Under the pieces are notes generated by a model. That model ran no database searches. It saw only the letters and a program-made list of their open reading frames with translations, and was not told the origin of the DNA. A stretch of DNA of 47,224 nucleotides from an uncultured Clostridia bacterium (GTDB lineage: Bacteria > Bacillota > Clostridia > Oscillospirales > Oscillospiraceae). The stretch is from assembly GCA_947165595.1 (NCBI GenBank), contig CAMVAV010000012.1:1-47224 (forward strand). Reading direction: 5' to 3'. A program made the position numbers and the translations under genes. Position 1 is the stretch's first letter; each line of letters starts with the position of its first letter. This document shows positions 30,148-38,306 of the stretch, piece after piece.

Positions 30148-31470
30148 TCAACTCCCGCAAAGGTGCTCCACATATTTAAGGCGAAACCGCGTCCGGCGGT
30201 TCGCCCGCGCGTAAAGGGACGTCTCCGTTTCCCGCAGCAGCGCGCGCACGGCGTCGCGCTGCGCGTCGGTCATGGCGTGGTCGCTGTACGCCGCCTCCCG
30301 CCAGATGGCGGCGGATTCCGCGTAGCGCGCCGCGTATTCCTCCGAATGCAGCAGCGCGCCGGCATCCTCGGCGCACCGCGCGAAGGGGCGGTTTTCCGTT
30401 TGCAGCCCGTTCGCGCGCAGCCAGTCCATCGTGTGCGCGAACATGGCGCGGATCGCGGCGGCGTTGTCCGGGTCGTCGAACGCGCCGCGCCGCTCCGCCG
30501 CGAGCCGCTTTGCCCGGTCGAGCAGCGCGAACGGCAGGAAGGGCACGAGCAGCAGCGCGGCCACGGCGAGCAGCAGCAGCGCGGCGCGCAGCCAGTCAAA
30601 GCGGCGGGGGAGGGAAAGCTCCCGCTCGTTCTCGGTCTCCTTTTCAAATTCCCGCCGCGCCGCGTCCTCCGGCACGTCCGACGCCTCCTCGTGCAGGCGC
30701 GACTCGTGGCGCGCGGAGGCGTCCTCCGTCTCCGGAACCTCCTCCCGCGTCAGGGACAGCGCGGCGAGACCCAACTCGTCGCGCAGCCGCTCGGAGTACG
30801 CCTCCACCACGGCGCTGGGCCTCGGCGCGAGCAGCAGGACGGCGAGCGCTACCGCGGCAAACCCGGCGAGCAGCGCCGCGTGCTCCCGCAACCCGGAGCG
30901 CTTGCGCAGGGTCAGCTCCGCCAGCACGGCGAACAGAAGCAGGTTCCGCCAGAGCCCCGGCGTCACGCCGAAGTAAGCCTCTGTGAAGGCGAGCAGCAGA
31001 AACAGCCCCACGGCGGCTCCGCGCCTCCGGCAGACCAGCGCGCAGAACGCCCCGCCGAAAAGCGCGAACGCGCACAGACACATCGTCAGCGCGGGGGAGC
31101 CGTCCGCGCCGGACACGGAAAAATGCGCGTAGCGGTAGGCGTTGACGGCCTCGCTGGCTTCAAAGAGGCGGTTAAAAAGCAGCGCCGCGCCGTTCCGCGC
31201 CGCGGCGCTCAGCGCGAAGACCAGTCCCGCGCCGGGGATGGGAAGAAGCCGCGCGGCAAAGCCCGCCGGACCGGGCAGGAGCGTGCCTGCCGCCGCGGCC
31301 GCCGCGCCGGTCAGCAGAGCAAAAACGCTCAGGGGCGACGCAAACAGCGCGCCAAACGCCGCGGCAAGCGAGAAAAAAAGCGCGAGCGGCGGCAAAAGCG
31401 CCGTCAGTACCGGGACCGTACGGCGTTCCGGCTCAAGCATATGGATTTGCAGGGCGGCCGCGTGCTCCAT
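30148..31470 (-). CDS. Multi-pass membrane protein with DUF4129-like C-terminus
   Basis: A 440-residue protein. The first 210 residues hold about six hydrophobic helices. A charged external region (residues about 220-290) is followed by one more membrane helix and a cytoplasmic C-terminal domain (AAIRAMFAHTMDWLRANGLQ ... YSDHAMTDAQRDAVRALLRE) like the DUF4129 tail of transglutaminase-type membrane proteins. The Cys-His-Asp transglutaminase core usually fused in this position is absent. It lies between the DUF58 gene (9 bp) and the lipoprotein gene (4 bp), in the common order MoxR-DUF58-membrane protein. A surface-assembly or protease-control role is inferred from other such clusters. Confidence 0.8.
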   Translation of the reverse strand: MEHAAALQIHMLEPERRTVPVLTALLPPLALFFSLAAAFGALFASPLSVFALLTGAAAAAAGTLLPGPAGFAARLLPIPGAGLVFALSAAARNGAALLFNRLFEASEAVNAYRYAHFSVSGADGSPALTMCLCAFALFGGAFCALVCRRRGAAVGLFLLLAFTEAYFGVTPGLWRNLLLFAVLAELTLRKRSGLREHAALLAGFAAVALAVLLLAPRPSAVVEAYSERLRDELGLAALSLTREEVPETEDASARHESRLHEEASDVPEDAARREFEKETENERELSLPRRFDWLRAALLLLAVAALLLVPFLPFALLDRAKRLAAERRGAFDDPDNAAAIRAMFAHTMDWLRANGLQTENRPFARCAEDAGALLHSEEYAARYAESAAIWREAAYSDHAMTDAQRDAVRALLRETETSLYARANRRTRFRLKYVEHLCGS

Positions 31471-31479
31471 GGTGCGCTC

Positions 31480-32607
31480 CTATAATTCGATAAACTGCAA
31501 TTCGTCCCGATACCCCGCCGCCGTGAACGGCACGGCGTACACGCCCGGCACGCTCGCCGCCGCGGACGCGATCAGCGCCGTCACGCGGTTTTCCCGGCAG
31601 AGGGCCTCCGCGTCGGGCGGCATCACCGCGCTGACGACGGCAATGTGCGCGCAGGGCTTTTCCGCGAGCAATCGCGCCAGCGCGCCGTCGTCGGGTTCCC
31701 ACGCGAGCGTCAGCAGGCGCGCCTTCATGTGGTGGAAGTCCGCCTCGTTCTGCACCTCTGTCAGCACGTACTGCCCGTTTTCCGCGAAGGCGGCGGTGTG
31801 GGCAAGGCCGTCGTCCACCAGCGCGTGAGAGACGGAGAGAAGCACCTCCGCCAGTGCGTCGGCGGTATCCGGCGAAACCGTTTCCCGCTCCGCCCTGACG
31901 TTGCGCAGCACCAAAAGCGTCCGGTTGACCACCGGAAGACCCAGCTCGCGGAGCATCGGCGCGTCCGTCTTTTGCGACAGCTTCCAGTGGATCTGACGGA
32001 TCGGGTCTCCCGGGCGATACTCGCGGACGGCAAAGGTCTCGCTGGGGTCGCTGCCCGGCCTCGTCTGCGAATAGCGTTCGCTGTCCGCGCTGACCGTTTG
32101 GTTTTCCGCCAGTGTCACGCGCGGACAAAACAGCTCCGGTTCGACCGTGACGAACGCCCCGTCACAGGGGATGGGGGCCGAGCGCCAGAGGCCGAACAGA
32201 TCCTCCGTCCACGCTTCCGCGCGCAGCCGCAGCGTACCGCTGTGCGCGGTGTCGACCGCGAGCGTCAGCGCGGCGGTCCCGGACAGGCGCGGGGAAAACG
32301 AAAACCGTGTTTCCGCGTGCTCGCCGGTCAGCGGATTATCACAGATCACGCGGCCCGCGGCGCGCGAGAAAACGCCGATGCCCTCCGCCGAAAGCGCGGC
32401 GTGCAGAGCGCTCCCCTTCGCGCAGGCCTGCGGCGCGGAAAGCGTCAGCCGGACGCGAGCGCTCCCGCGTCGCGCGGCGGCGATCGACAGCGGCGGCAGC
32501 AAAACCGACGCGATGAGCAGCGTCAGCGTCGCGGCGTTGTTCTCAAAAAGCCAGAGCAGGGCGGCGGCAAGCAGCCAGACCGCCCACGCGATTCCCTGCT
32601 TCCGCAT
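31480..32607 (-). CDS. DUF58 domain protein of the MoxR cluster
   Basis: A 375-residue protein with two N-terminal membrane helices (residues about 8-45). A beta-rich middle is followed by the DUF58 signature REYRPGDPIRQIHWKLSQKTD in outline near residue 210, then a degenerate von Willebrand-like fold. DUF58 proteins are nearly always next to MoxR ATPases and are thought to be their partners. ATG 32607 lies one base from the moxR stop, so translation is coupled. The C-terminal part lacks an obvious MIDAS DxSxS motif. Confidence 0.9.
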   Translation of the reverse strand: MRKQGIAWAVWLLAAALLWLFENNAATLTLLIASVLLPPLSIAAARRGSARVRLTLSAPQACAKGSALHAALSAEGIGVFSRAAGRVICDNPLTGEHAETRFSFSPRLSGTAALTLAVDTAHSGTLRLRAEAWTEDLFGLWRSAPIPCDGAFVTVEPELFCPRVTLAENQTVSADSERYSQTRPGSDPSETFAVREYRPGDPIRQIHWKLSQKTDAPMLRELGLPVVNRTLLVLRNVRAERETVSPDTADALAEVLLSVSHALVDDGLAHTAAFAENGQYVLTEVQNEADFHHMKARLLTLAWEPDDGALARLLAEKPCAHIAVVSAVMPPDAEALCRENRVTALIASAAASVPGVYAVPFTAAGYRDELQFIEL

Positions 32608-32608
32608 G

Positions 32609-33550
32609 TCAGTCCCGCCGGGCGTCCGGCACCTCGACGGTCCGCAGCAGCTCGCCGAGCACCTGCTCCGCCGTCACGCCGGTCAGCCGTGCCTTCTGCG
32701 TCGGGATGACGCGGTGGGCGCACACGTCGGAAAAGACCGCCTGCACGTCCTCGCACACCACGTAGTCGCGTCCCTCCAGATACGCGCGCGCCTTTGCCAT
32801 GCGGTCGAGAAACAGCACGCCGCGCGGGCTGATGCCCAGCTCGAGCATGGGATGCTCCCGCGAGGCGAGCGCGAGGCGCGTGAGATAGGAGAGAATGCTG
32901 TCCTTCGACGTGACGGCGCGCGTCTCGCGCTGCATGCGCACGACGTCCTCCCGCGTGAGCGCCTGCCGCACGTCCGAGAGGGGATCGGCGTCCTGCCGCG
33001 CGCGCAGCAGCTCCATCTGCGCGTCGTAGTCGGGATAGCCGAGCGACAGGCGCACGAGGAAGCGGTCCATCTGCGCGTAGGGCAGCGACTGCGTGCCCGC
33101 CGTGCCGACGTTATTCTGCGTGGCGATGACGATGAAGGGCTGCCGGAGGGGATAGGTGTTCCCGTCCACGGTGACCTGCCGTTCCTCCATCGCCTCGAGC
33201 AGGGCGGACTGCGTCTTGCTCGACGTGCGGTTGATCTCGTCGCCGAGCAGCAGATTGGTGTCGTTCACGACGCCGGGCTGGTACGTGAACGCGCCGGTAT
33301 CCCGGTGGTAGACGGAAAAGCCGACGATGTCGCTCGGCAACACGTCGGGCGTGAACTGGATGCGGTGGTAGCTGAGCCCCAGCGTGCGGCTGAGCGCCAG
33401 CGCCAGCGTCGTCTTGCCGACGCCCGGCACGTCGTCGAGCAGGATGTGCCCGTCCGAGAGGATCGCCATCAGAATTTTCTCGATGACGGCGCGTTTGCCG
33501 GAGATCGCCTTCTCCACCTCGGCGATGACACGTTCCAGATCGTTGTTCAT
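32609..33550 (-). CDS. MoxR-family AAA+ ATPase
   Basis: A 313-residue ATPase of the MoxR/RavA class, thought to act as a chaperone in assembling complexes. Walker A is DVPGVGKTTLA near residue 40, followed by the MoxR block QFTPDVLPSDIVGFSVY and Walker B LLLGDEINRTS. QSALLEAMEERQVTVDG, the sensor 1 region IATQNN and the C-terminal helical lid with PRGVLFLDRMAKARAYLEGR complete it. ATG 33550 leads the operon moxR-DUF58-DUF4129-like-lipoprotein, driven by the promoter at 33589-33617. Confidence 0.94.
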   Translation of the reverse strand: MNNDLERVIAEVEKAISGKRAVIEKILMAILSDGHILLDDVPGVGKTTLALALSRTLGLSYHRIQFTPDVLPSDIVGFSVYHRDTGAFTYQPGVVNDTNLLLGDEINRTSSKTQSALLEAMEERQVTVDGNTYPLRQPFIVIATQNNVGTAGTQSLPYAQMDRFLVRLSLGYPDYDAQMELLRARQDADPLSDVRQALTREDVVRMQRETRAVTSKDSILSYLTRLALASREHPMLELGISPRGVLFLDRMAKARAYLEGRDYVVCEDVQAVFSDVCAHRVIPTQKARLTGVTAEQVLGELLRTVEVPDARRD

Positions 33551-33588
33551 AGCGCTTGCTTGTCTTCCTTTTCTGTTGATGCCAGATT

Positions 33589-33617
33589 ACTATAGCAGAA
33601 AACGCGAAGAAGGGCAA
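33589..33617 (-). promoter_or_regulatory. moxR operon promoter
   Basis: On the minus strand, -10 TATAGT (33589-33594) and -35 TTGCCC (33612-33617) are 17 bp apart. The -35 lies inside the terminator hairpin of the preceding gene, so the two signals share DNA. Confidence 0.6.
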
Positions 33618-33636
33618 GCGAAGGCTTGCCCTTTTT
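33611..33636. terminator. Terminator after the 5'-nucleotidase C-domain gene
   Basis: AGGGCAAGC and GCTTGCCCT around a GAAG loop, 18 bp after the stop codon of the leftward gene. The T-run is on the plus-strand side, so it is stronger for rightward transcription. Confidence 0.6.
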
Positions 33637-33653
33637 CAAAGGTCGCTGCCAGG

Positions 33654-34940
33654 TTATTTGCCGGTGACGACCATCGTTCTCGTCGCTTCGTCGTAGCTGA
33701 CGCCGAAGCCCAGCGCCTCGCCCAGCTCGCGCAGCTTGAAGAAGTTGTTGCCGCCGAGGTTGTAGGCGGTCAGCCCGTCCACGGCCTTGCCGTCGATCTG
33801 AAGGCTCTGCGTGCTTTTGACGGCGCTCGCGGACTTGTCCGCCCCGATGACCAGATCGCCCTCCTGCTTCTCATACGCCTCGCCCGTTTTGACGACCACG
33901 GTCTTGCTCGCCTCGTCGTAGGCGACGGAGAAGCGTGAGCCGGTGCCGCTGAGCAGCGCCGCCATGTCGCGGAGCTTGAAGTAGTTGGACCCGTCGATGT
34001 TGTAGATCTCCGCCGTCTTCGCCTCGCCGTTGACGGTGAGCTTCTGCGCCGTGCGCTGCACGACGGGCTTTGTCAAAATCGTGACGCGGCCCTGCGGCTT
34101 GCCGTAAGTTTCCTCCCTGACGACGTTTTCGAGCTTCTCGTCCAGATACATCCACACCACGTCGCGCACGACGGCGGTGGTGACGGCGCTCTTCGCGTCC
34201 GCCTCGGCGGCGGCCTTGAACAGGTAGGAGGAATCCATGCCGTTGAAGTTCGCGTTGCTGGTGATAACGGCGTAGGTCGCCGCCTCGTCGAACGCCTTGC
34301 CGTTGACCTCGCCGATCGTCACACGGCCCACGGACGCCGCCTTGTACCACGGCTCCTTATAGACCTCGCCCCGGTCGTAGGCGACCGTCGTGTCGACCGT
34401 GTACGTCAGGCCGGAGACCTGCATGAAGGACGCGCAGACGGCGGCGGTCGACTCGCTGTAGGGAAGCCCCTGCGACGCCGCCTCCAGCGCCTCGCGCAGC
34501 TGCGCGCCGGTCATGTAGACGACGGCGACCTTGTTCGGGTAGGGCAGCACCTTCGCCAGCGTCTCCGCGTTGAACTTCCCCGCGGGGATGTCGTCGCGCA
34601 GATTGCCGCCGTTCCACAGCGCGACAATGTGCGCCTCGTCCGCGGCGACGGCGCTGTTGCCCGCGGTCACGTCGTCCTCCTCAAAATACCCGTTGATCTT
34701 GCCCGAGACGGCGAACCAGCGCAGCGCGTCGGTCCACAGGTCGCCGAGGGCGGTCTCCTGCTTCCGCGCCGCGTCGTCCGCGCCGGGAAGGGCGGCTTCG
34801 GCGTACGCCTCCAGCGTGTCGTCCAGCTCGATCTCGTTTCCGTGCGTGTCGGTGAATTTCGACGCGGAGGCGGGCGCCGCCAGCGCGAGGCTCAGGCAGC
34901 ACGCCAGCAGGATGCCGAACCATCTCTTGCTTGCTTTCAT
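33654..34940 (-). CDS. Secreted protein: 5'-nucleotidase C-terminal domain plus copper-amine-oxidase-type stalk
   Basis: A 428-residue protein with a signal peptide (residues 1-27, ending ASAS). Residues about 60-270 match the substrate-binding C-terminal domain of 5'-nucleotidases: GDLWTDALRW, IVALWNGGNLRDDIPAG, LPYPNKVAVVYMTGAQLREA and VSGLTYTVD. The N-terminal metallophosphatase domain that does catalysis is absent. Residues about 295-428 hold two stalk-type repeats (YFKLRDMAALLSGTGSRFSV, FFKLRELGEALGFGVSYDEA). It may be a nucleotide- or cell-wall-binding surface protein. ATG 34940 has GGGGAG upstream. It is probably in the same transcript as the methyltransferase gene 26 bp upstream. Confidence 0.82.
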   Translation of the reverse strand: MKASKRWFGILLACCLSLALAAPASASKFTDTHGNEIELDDTLEAYAEAALPGADDAARKQETALGDLWTDALRWFAVSGKINGYFEEDDVTAGNSAVAADEAHIVALWNGGNLRDDIPAGKFNAETLAKVLPYPNKVAVVYMTGAQLREALEAASQGLPYSESTAAVCASFMQVSGLTYTVDTTVAYDRGEVYKEPWYKAASVGRVTIGEVNGKAFDEAATYAVITSNANFNGMDSSYLFKAAAEADAKSAVTTAVVRDVVWMYLDEKLENVVREETYGKPQGRVTILTKPVVQRTAQKLTVNGEAKTAEIYNIDGSNYFKLRDMAALLSGTGSRFSVAYDEASKTVVVKTGEAYEKQEGDLVIGADKSASAVKSTQSLQIDGKAVDGLTAYNLGGNNFFKLRELGEALGFGVSYDEATRTMVVTGK

Positions 34941-34966
34941 ATGCGTTTCTCCCCTGTCATTTGTTT

Positions 34967-35545
34967 TTATCTGCGCGTTCCGGCGACCTGATACATCCGC
35001 TCGTCGGAGATCGCAACATCCACGTCGAACCACTGCGCAAAGATCGCGGCGAGCGTCTGCTCGTCCGGCAGGTCGATCGACACCCGGCTCGCCTCGCCCG
35101 CGTGGTGGCGCGAGAGCGTCTCCCGGCTCATGCCGTGCGCGACGGAGAGCCGCCCGCCCCGCTTCGTCAGCCACGCCAGCCGCGCGATCAGCCGCGCGGG
35201 GTCGGGAAAGTGCGGAAAGGCGTTGTAGACCATGACGATGTCGTACTGCCGTGTAAAGGGGTAGGTTTCCGCGTCGCCGCAGACGACCTGCGCGCCGGGA
35301 AACTTCTCCCTTGCGCGGCGCGCCATCTCCGGGGCGATGTCCACGCCCGTCACGGAGGCGGCGCCGCGCGCGAAATAGTCGGGGAACAGGACGCCCGTGC
35401 CGCACGCGACGTCGAGCACGTCGACGCCCTCGCGGACGCCGGCGTTTTGCAGGATCGCGCGGATCGCGTCCTCGTTGCGGATCATCTCGGCGTCCCATGT
35501 CGGCGCACAGCGGTCAAAGAACCGGATCACCTCGGCGTGCTTCAT
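34967..35545 (-). CDS. Class I SAM-dependent methyltransferase
   Basis: A 192-residue protein with the SAM-binding motif VLDVACGTGVLFPDY near residue 42, the acidic residue ending the next strand (VTGVDIA), GDAETYPF and the post-motif DIVMVYNAFPHFPD. It belongs to the UbiE/Methyltransf_11-like group; the substrate cannot be predicted. ATG 35545 has GGAGGTGG upstream. It lies 26 bp before the 5'-nucleotidase C-domain gene on the same strand. Confidence 0.9.
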   Translation of the reverse strand: MKHAEVIRFFDRCAPTWDAEMIRNEDAIRAILQNAGVREGVDVLDVACGTGVLFPDYFARGAASVTGVDIAPEMARRAREKFPGAQVVCGDAETYPFTRQYDIVMVYNAFPHFPDPARLIARLAWLTKRGGRLSVAHGMSRETLSRHHAGEASRVSIDLPDEQTLAAIFAQWFDVDVAISDERMYQVAGTRR

Positions 35546-35701
35546 CCGTCCACCTCCGTATCCCGCCCAAAAGGCGGCTAAACGTACCTTTGACGACCAC
35601 TATAATACGCGACGGACGCTCCCGCAAGCCCCCCGGGGGGTTCTTTCGGCAAACAATTCCGCCGCCGCGGCGCAAAAATTGCCGGAAAACGCGACTGCTC
35701 C

Positions 35702-35730
35702 TTGCGCGCGGGAAAAAAACGGTGTATAAT
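35702..35730 (+). promoter_or_regulatory. Promoter of the Sel1-repeat gene
   Basis: The -35 TTGCGC (35702-35707) and a perfect -10 TATAAT (35725-35730) are 17 bp apart, 32 bp before the start codon. Confidence 0.75.
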
Positions 35731-35762
35731 ACCCGTTACAAAATCGAACGGGAGGCAGCTCA

Positions 35763-38243
35763 TTGGAATTCTTTCGCTGTGACAATCCGGAATGCGGCAA
35801 GCTGTTCGAGGGCTTTGAGCCCGAGACCTGCCCCGAGTGCGGCGGGGATATTTTCTTCCCCGTGGCGGAGGAGGAGCTCTCCGGCTCGGACCTGATGACG
35901 CTTTCCAGAAGCGCCGAGGAACGAGGCGACAACGAGCGCGCGCTGCATTATATCGAACAGGCGATGGAGGCCGACTACACCTTTGCGTTTTACCGCATGG
36001 GCGTGTGCCGGCTGCTCGGCCTGCTCGGACTGGAGCCGGACAGGGCGAAGGCCGCGGAGTGCTTCCGTGAGGTGGCGGAGCGGGACGACCCCGCCGGCTG
36101 GTGCGCCCTGGGGCAGCTCTATCAGCAGGGCGAGGGAATCGAAAAGGACCCGGACAAGGCGGCGGAGTACTACCGGCGCTCGGCGGAGGCGGACTACGCC
36201 CCCGGCGTCTGCGCGCTGGGCCTGTGCTACGAGCTGGGCGAGGGCGTGGAGCAGAACTGGGAGAAGGCGGCGTCGCTCTACCGCAGGGCCGCCGGTCAGG
36301 GCTACGCCCGCGCGCAGTGCAATCTGGCGTGGTGCTATGAGTACGGCAAGGGCGTGGAGCTGAGCCTGAAGGACGCGGCGTATTGGTACGCGCGCTCCGC
36401 CGAGCAGGAGCACCCGCGCGCCCTGTGCAGCCTGGGCTACTGCTACGAGAGCGGCAGCGGCGTGGCGCAGAGCTGGGACCGCGCCGTGAAGCTCTACACC
36501 GCCGCGGCGGAGCGGGGCTACGCGCCCGCGCAGTGCAATCTCGCGTGGTGCTATGAATACGGCAAGGGCGTCAAGCGCAGCATGCGCCGGGCGGTGTCGT
36601 GGTATCGCAGGGCCGCCGCGAGCGGCGAGGCGCGCGCCGTGTGCGCCCTGGGCTATTGCTACGAGCGGGGCGAGGGCGTGGTACAGGACGCCGAGCTTGC
36701 CGTCACGCTCTACCGCAGGGCGGCGGAGGCGGATTACGCCCCGGCGTACTGCGAGCTGGGGCTGTGCTATGAAAACGGCAAGGGCGTGGAGCAGGACTGG
36801 ACCGCCGCCGCCGAGTGCTACCGCCGGGGCGCGGAGCTGGGGCACGCACGCACGCAGTGCAACCTGGGCTGGTGCTACGAGTTCGGAAAGGGCGTCGGGC
36901 AGGACGCGGAGAAGGCGGTCTACTGGTATTCCAAGGCCGCCGAGCAGAACGATTCCCGCGCGTTGTGCTGCCTGGGCGTCTGCTATGAAAACGGCAAGGG
37001 CGTGGAGCAGAGCTGGGACAAGGCGGCGAAGCTCTACGAGGCCGCCGCCGCGCAGGGCTTTCCGCGCGCGCAGTTCAACCTCGGCTGGTGCTGTGAGAAC
37101 GGCAAGGGCGTGGAGCGGGACGCCGCGCGGGCGGTGCGGCTCTATCGGGAGGCGGCGTCGCATGATTTTCCCGCCGCCATGTCCCGCCTGGGCCTATGCT
37201 ACGAGACCGGCGAAGAGGTGGAGCAGAGCTGGAGCAAGGCTGTGGAGCTCTATCGCAAGGCGGCGGAAGCGGGCTACGCCCCCGCCATGTCCAACTACGC
37301 CTGGTGTCTGGAGAACGGCAAGGGCGTCGAGCGGAACCGTCTCACGGCCTTCCGCTGGACGAGCGCCGCGGCGGCGCAGGACTATCCGCGCGCGCTGACC
37401 CGGCTGGGGCTCTACTATGAGGAGGGCGATCAGACCAGACAGAGCTGGGGCAAGGCGGTGGACTGCTACCGCCGCGCGGCGGAGCAGGGCTACGCCCGCG
37501 CGCAGTGCAACCTCGGCTGGTGCTATGAAAACGGCAAGGGCGTGGCGCAGGACCGGGCGGCCGCCGCGACGTGGTATCGCAAGTCGGCGGAGGCGGGCAA
37601 CGCGCGCGCACAGTGCAATCTCGGCTGGTGCCTGCAAAACGGCAGCGGCACGGAGCAGAATTCCGAGGAGGCGGTGCGCTGGTACCTCCGCGCGGCGGAG
37701 CAGGGCTATGCCCGCGCGCAGTGCAACCTCGGCTACTGCTGCGAGATGGGGCTGGGCGTGGAAAAGGACCTCGTCAAGGCGGCGGAGTACTACGCGCAGG
37801 CCGCCGAGAACGGGGACGGCACGGCGCAGTGCAACCTGGGCTGGTTCTACCTCAACGGCATTGGCGTGGAGGCAAACCTCAAGCGCGCCGTGGAGCTGTT
37901 TGCGCGCGCGGCGGAGCAGGGCAGCCTGCGCGGCTGCTACTGCATGGGCCTTTGCTGCGAGAAGGGACAGGGCGTCGCCGAGGACGCGGCGAAGGCGGCG
38001 GAGTGGTTCCGCAGAGGCGCGGAGAAGGGACACGCGCCGGCGCTGTGCAAGCTGGGCGAGTATACCGAAAAGGGGCTCGGCGGGCTGCATCCGGACCGCA
38101 ATCAGGCGATGGAGTATTACCGCCGCGCCGCGAAGCTCGGCAGCGAGGAGGGCGCGCGGGAGCTGGCGCGGCTCGAAAAGGAGACGCCGCCGCCCAAGCC
38201 GCCCGCGCGCAAAGGCGGGTTCCTTCGCCGGCTGTTCTCCTGA
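35763..38243 (+). CDS. Large Sel1-repeat protein with N-terminal zinc ribbon
   Basis: An 826-residue cytoplasmic protein. A zinc ribbon at C6, C11, C23 and C26 is followed from about residue 115 by 19 Sel1-like repeats of 36 residues, and a basic Pro-rich tail (KPPARKGGFLRRLFS). Repeats 2-14 mostly alternate between two types: one with LGxCYE...xW-AxxLY and one with QCNLxWCYE...AVxWY. This points to growth by duplication of 72-residue pairs. Most repeats have two Cys residues, which is unusually many. Sel1 proteins act as scaffolds; the partner is unknown. TTG 35763 follows GGGAGG by seven bases. Bordered by its own promoter and a terminator. Confidence 0.9.
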   Translation: MEFFRCDNPECGKLFEGFEPETCPECGGDIFFPVAEEELSGSDLMTLSRSAEERGDNERALHYIEQAMEADYTFAFYRMGVCRLLGLLGLEPDRAKAAECFREVAERDDPAGWCALGQLYQQGEGIEKDPDKAAEYYRRSAEADYAPGVCALGLCYELGEGVEQNWEKAASLYRRAAGQGYARAQCNLAWCYEYGKGVELSLKDAAYWYARSAEQEHPRALCSLGYCYESGSGVAQSWDRAVKLYTAAAERGYAPAQCNLAWCYEYGKGVKRSMRRAVSWYRRAAASGEARAVCALGYCYERGEGVVQDAELAVTLYRRAAEADYAPAYCELGLCYENGKGVEQDWTAAAECYRRGAELGHARTQCNLGWCYEFGKGVGQDAEKAVYWYSKAAEQNDSRALCCLGVCYENGKGVEQSWDKAAKLYEAAAAQGFPRAQFNLGWCCENGKGVERDAARAVRLYREAASHDFPAAMSRLGLCYETGEEVEQSWSKAVELYRKAAEAGYAPAMSNYAWCLENGKGVERNRLTAFRWTSAAAAQDYPRALTRLGLYYEEGDQTRQSWGKAVDCYRRAAEQGYARAQCNLGWCYENGKGVAQDRAAAATWYRKSAEAGNARAQCNLGWCLQNGSGTEQNSEEAVRWYLRAAEQGYARAQCNLGYCCEMGLGVEKDLVKAAEYYAQAAENGDGTAQCNLGWFYLNGIGVEANLKRAVELFARAAEQGSLRGCYCMGLCCEKGQGVAEDAAKAAEWFRRGAEKGHAPALCKLGEYTEKGLGGLHPDRNQAMEYYRRAAKLGSEEGARELARLEKETPPPKPPARKGGFLRRLFS

Positions 38244-38254
38244 AAAAAACCAAT

Positions 38255-38290
38255 AAAAATGGCGTTTGCCGGCAGGCAAACGTCATTTTT
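38255..38290. terminator. Bidirectional terminator between convergent genes
   Basis: AAAAATGGCGTTTGCC with GGCAAACGTCATTTTT (one G-T pair) around GGCA. It gives T-runs on both strands and serves the Sel1 gene and the leftward glycerate kinase gene. Confidence 0.9.
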
Positions 38291-38306
38291 TGGTATTGGG
38301 TTCGGA

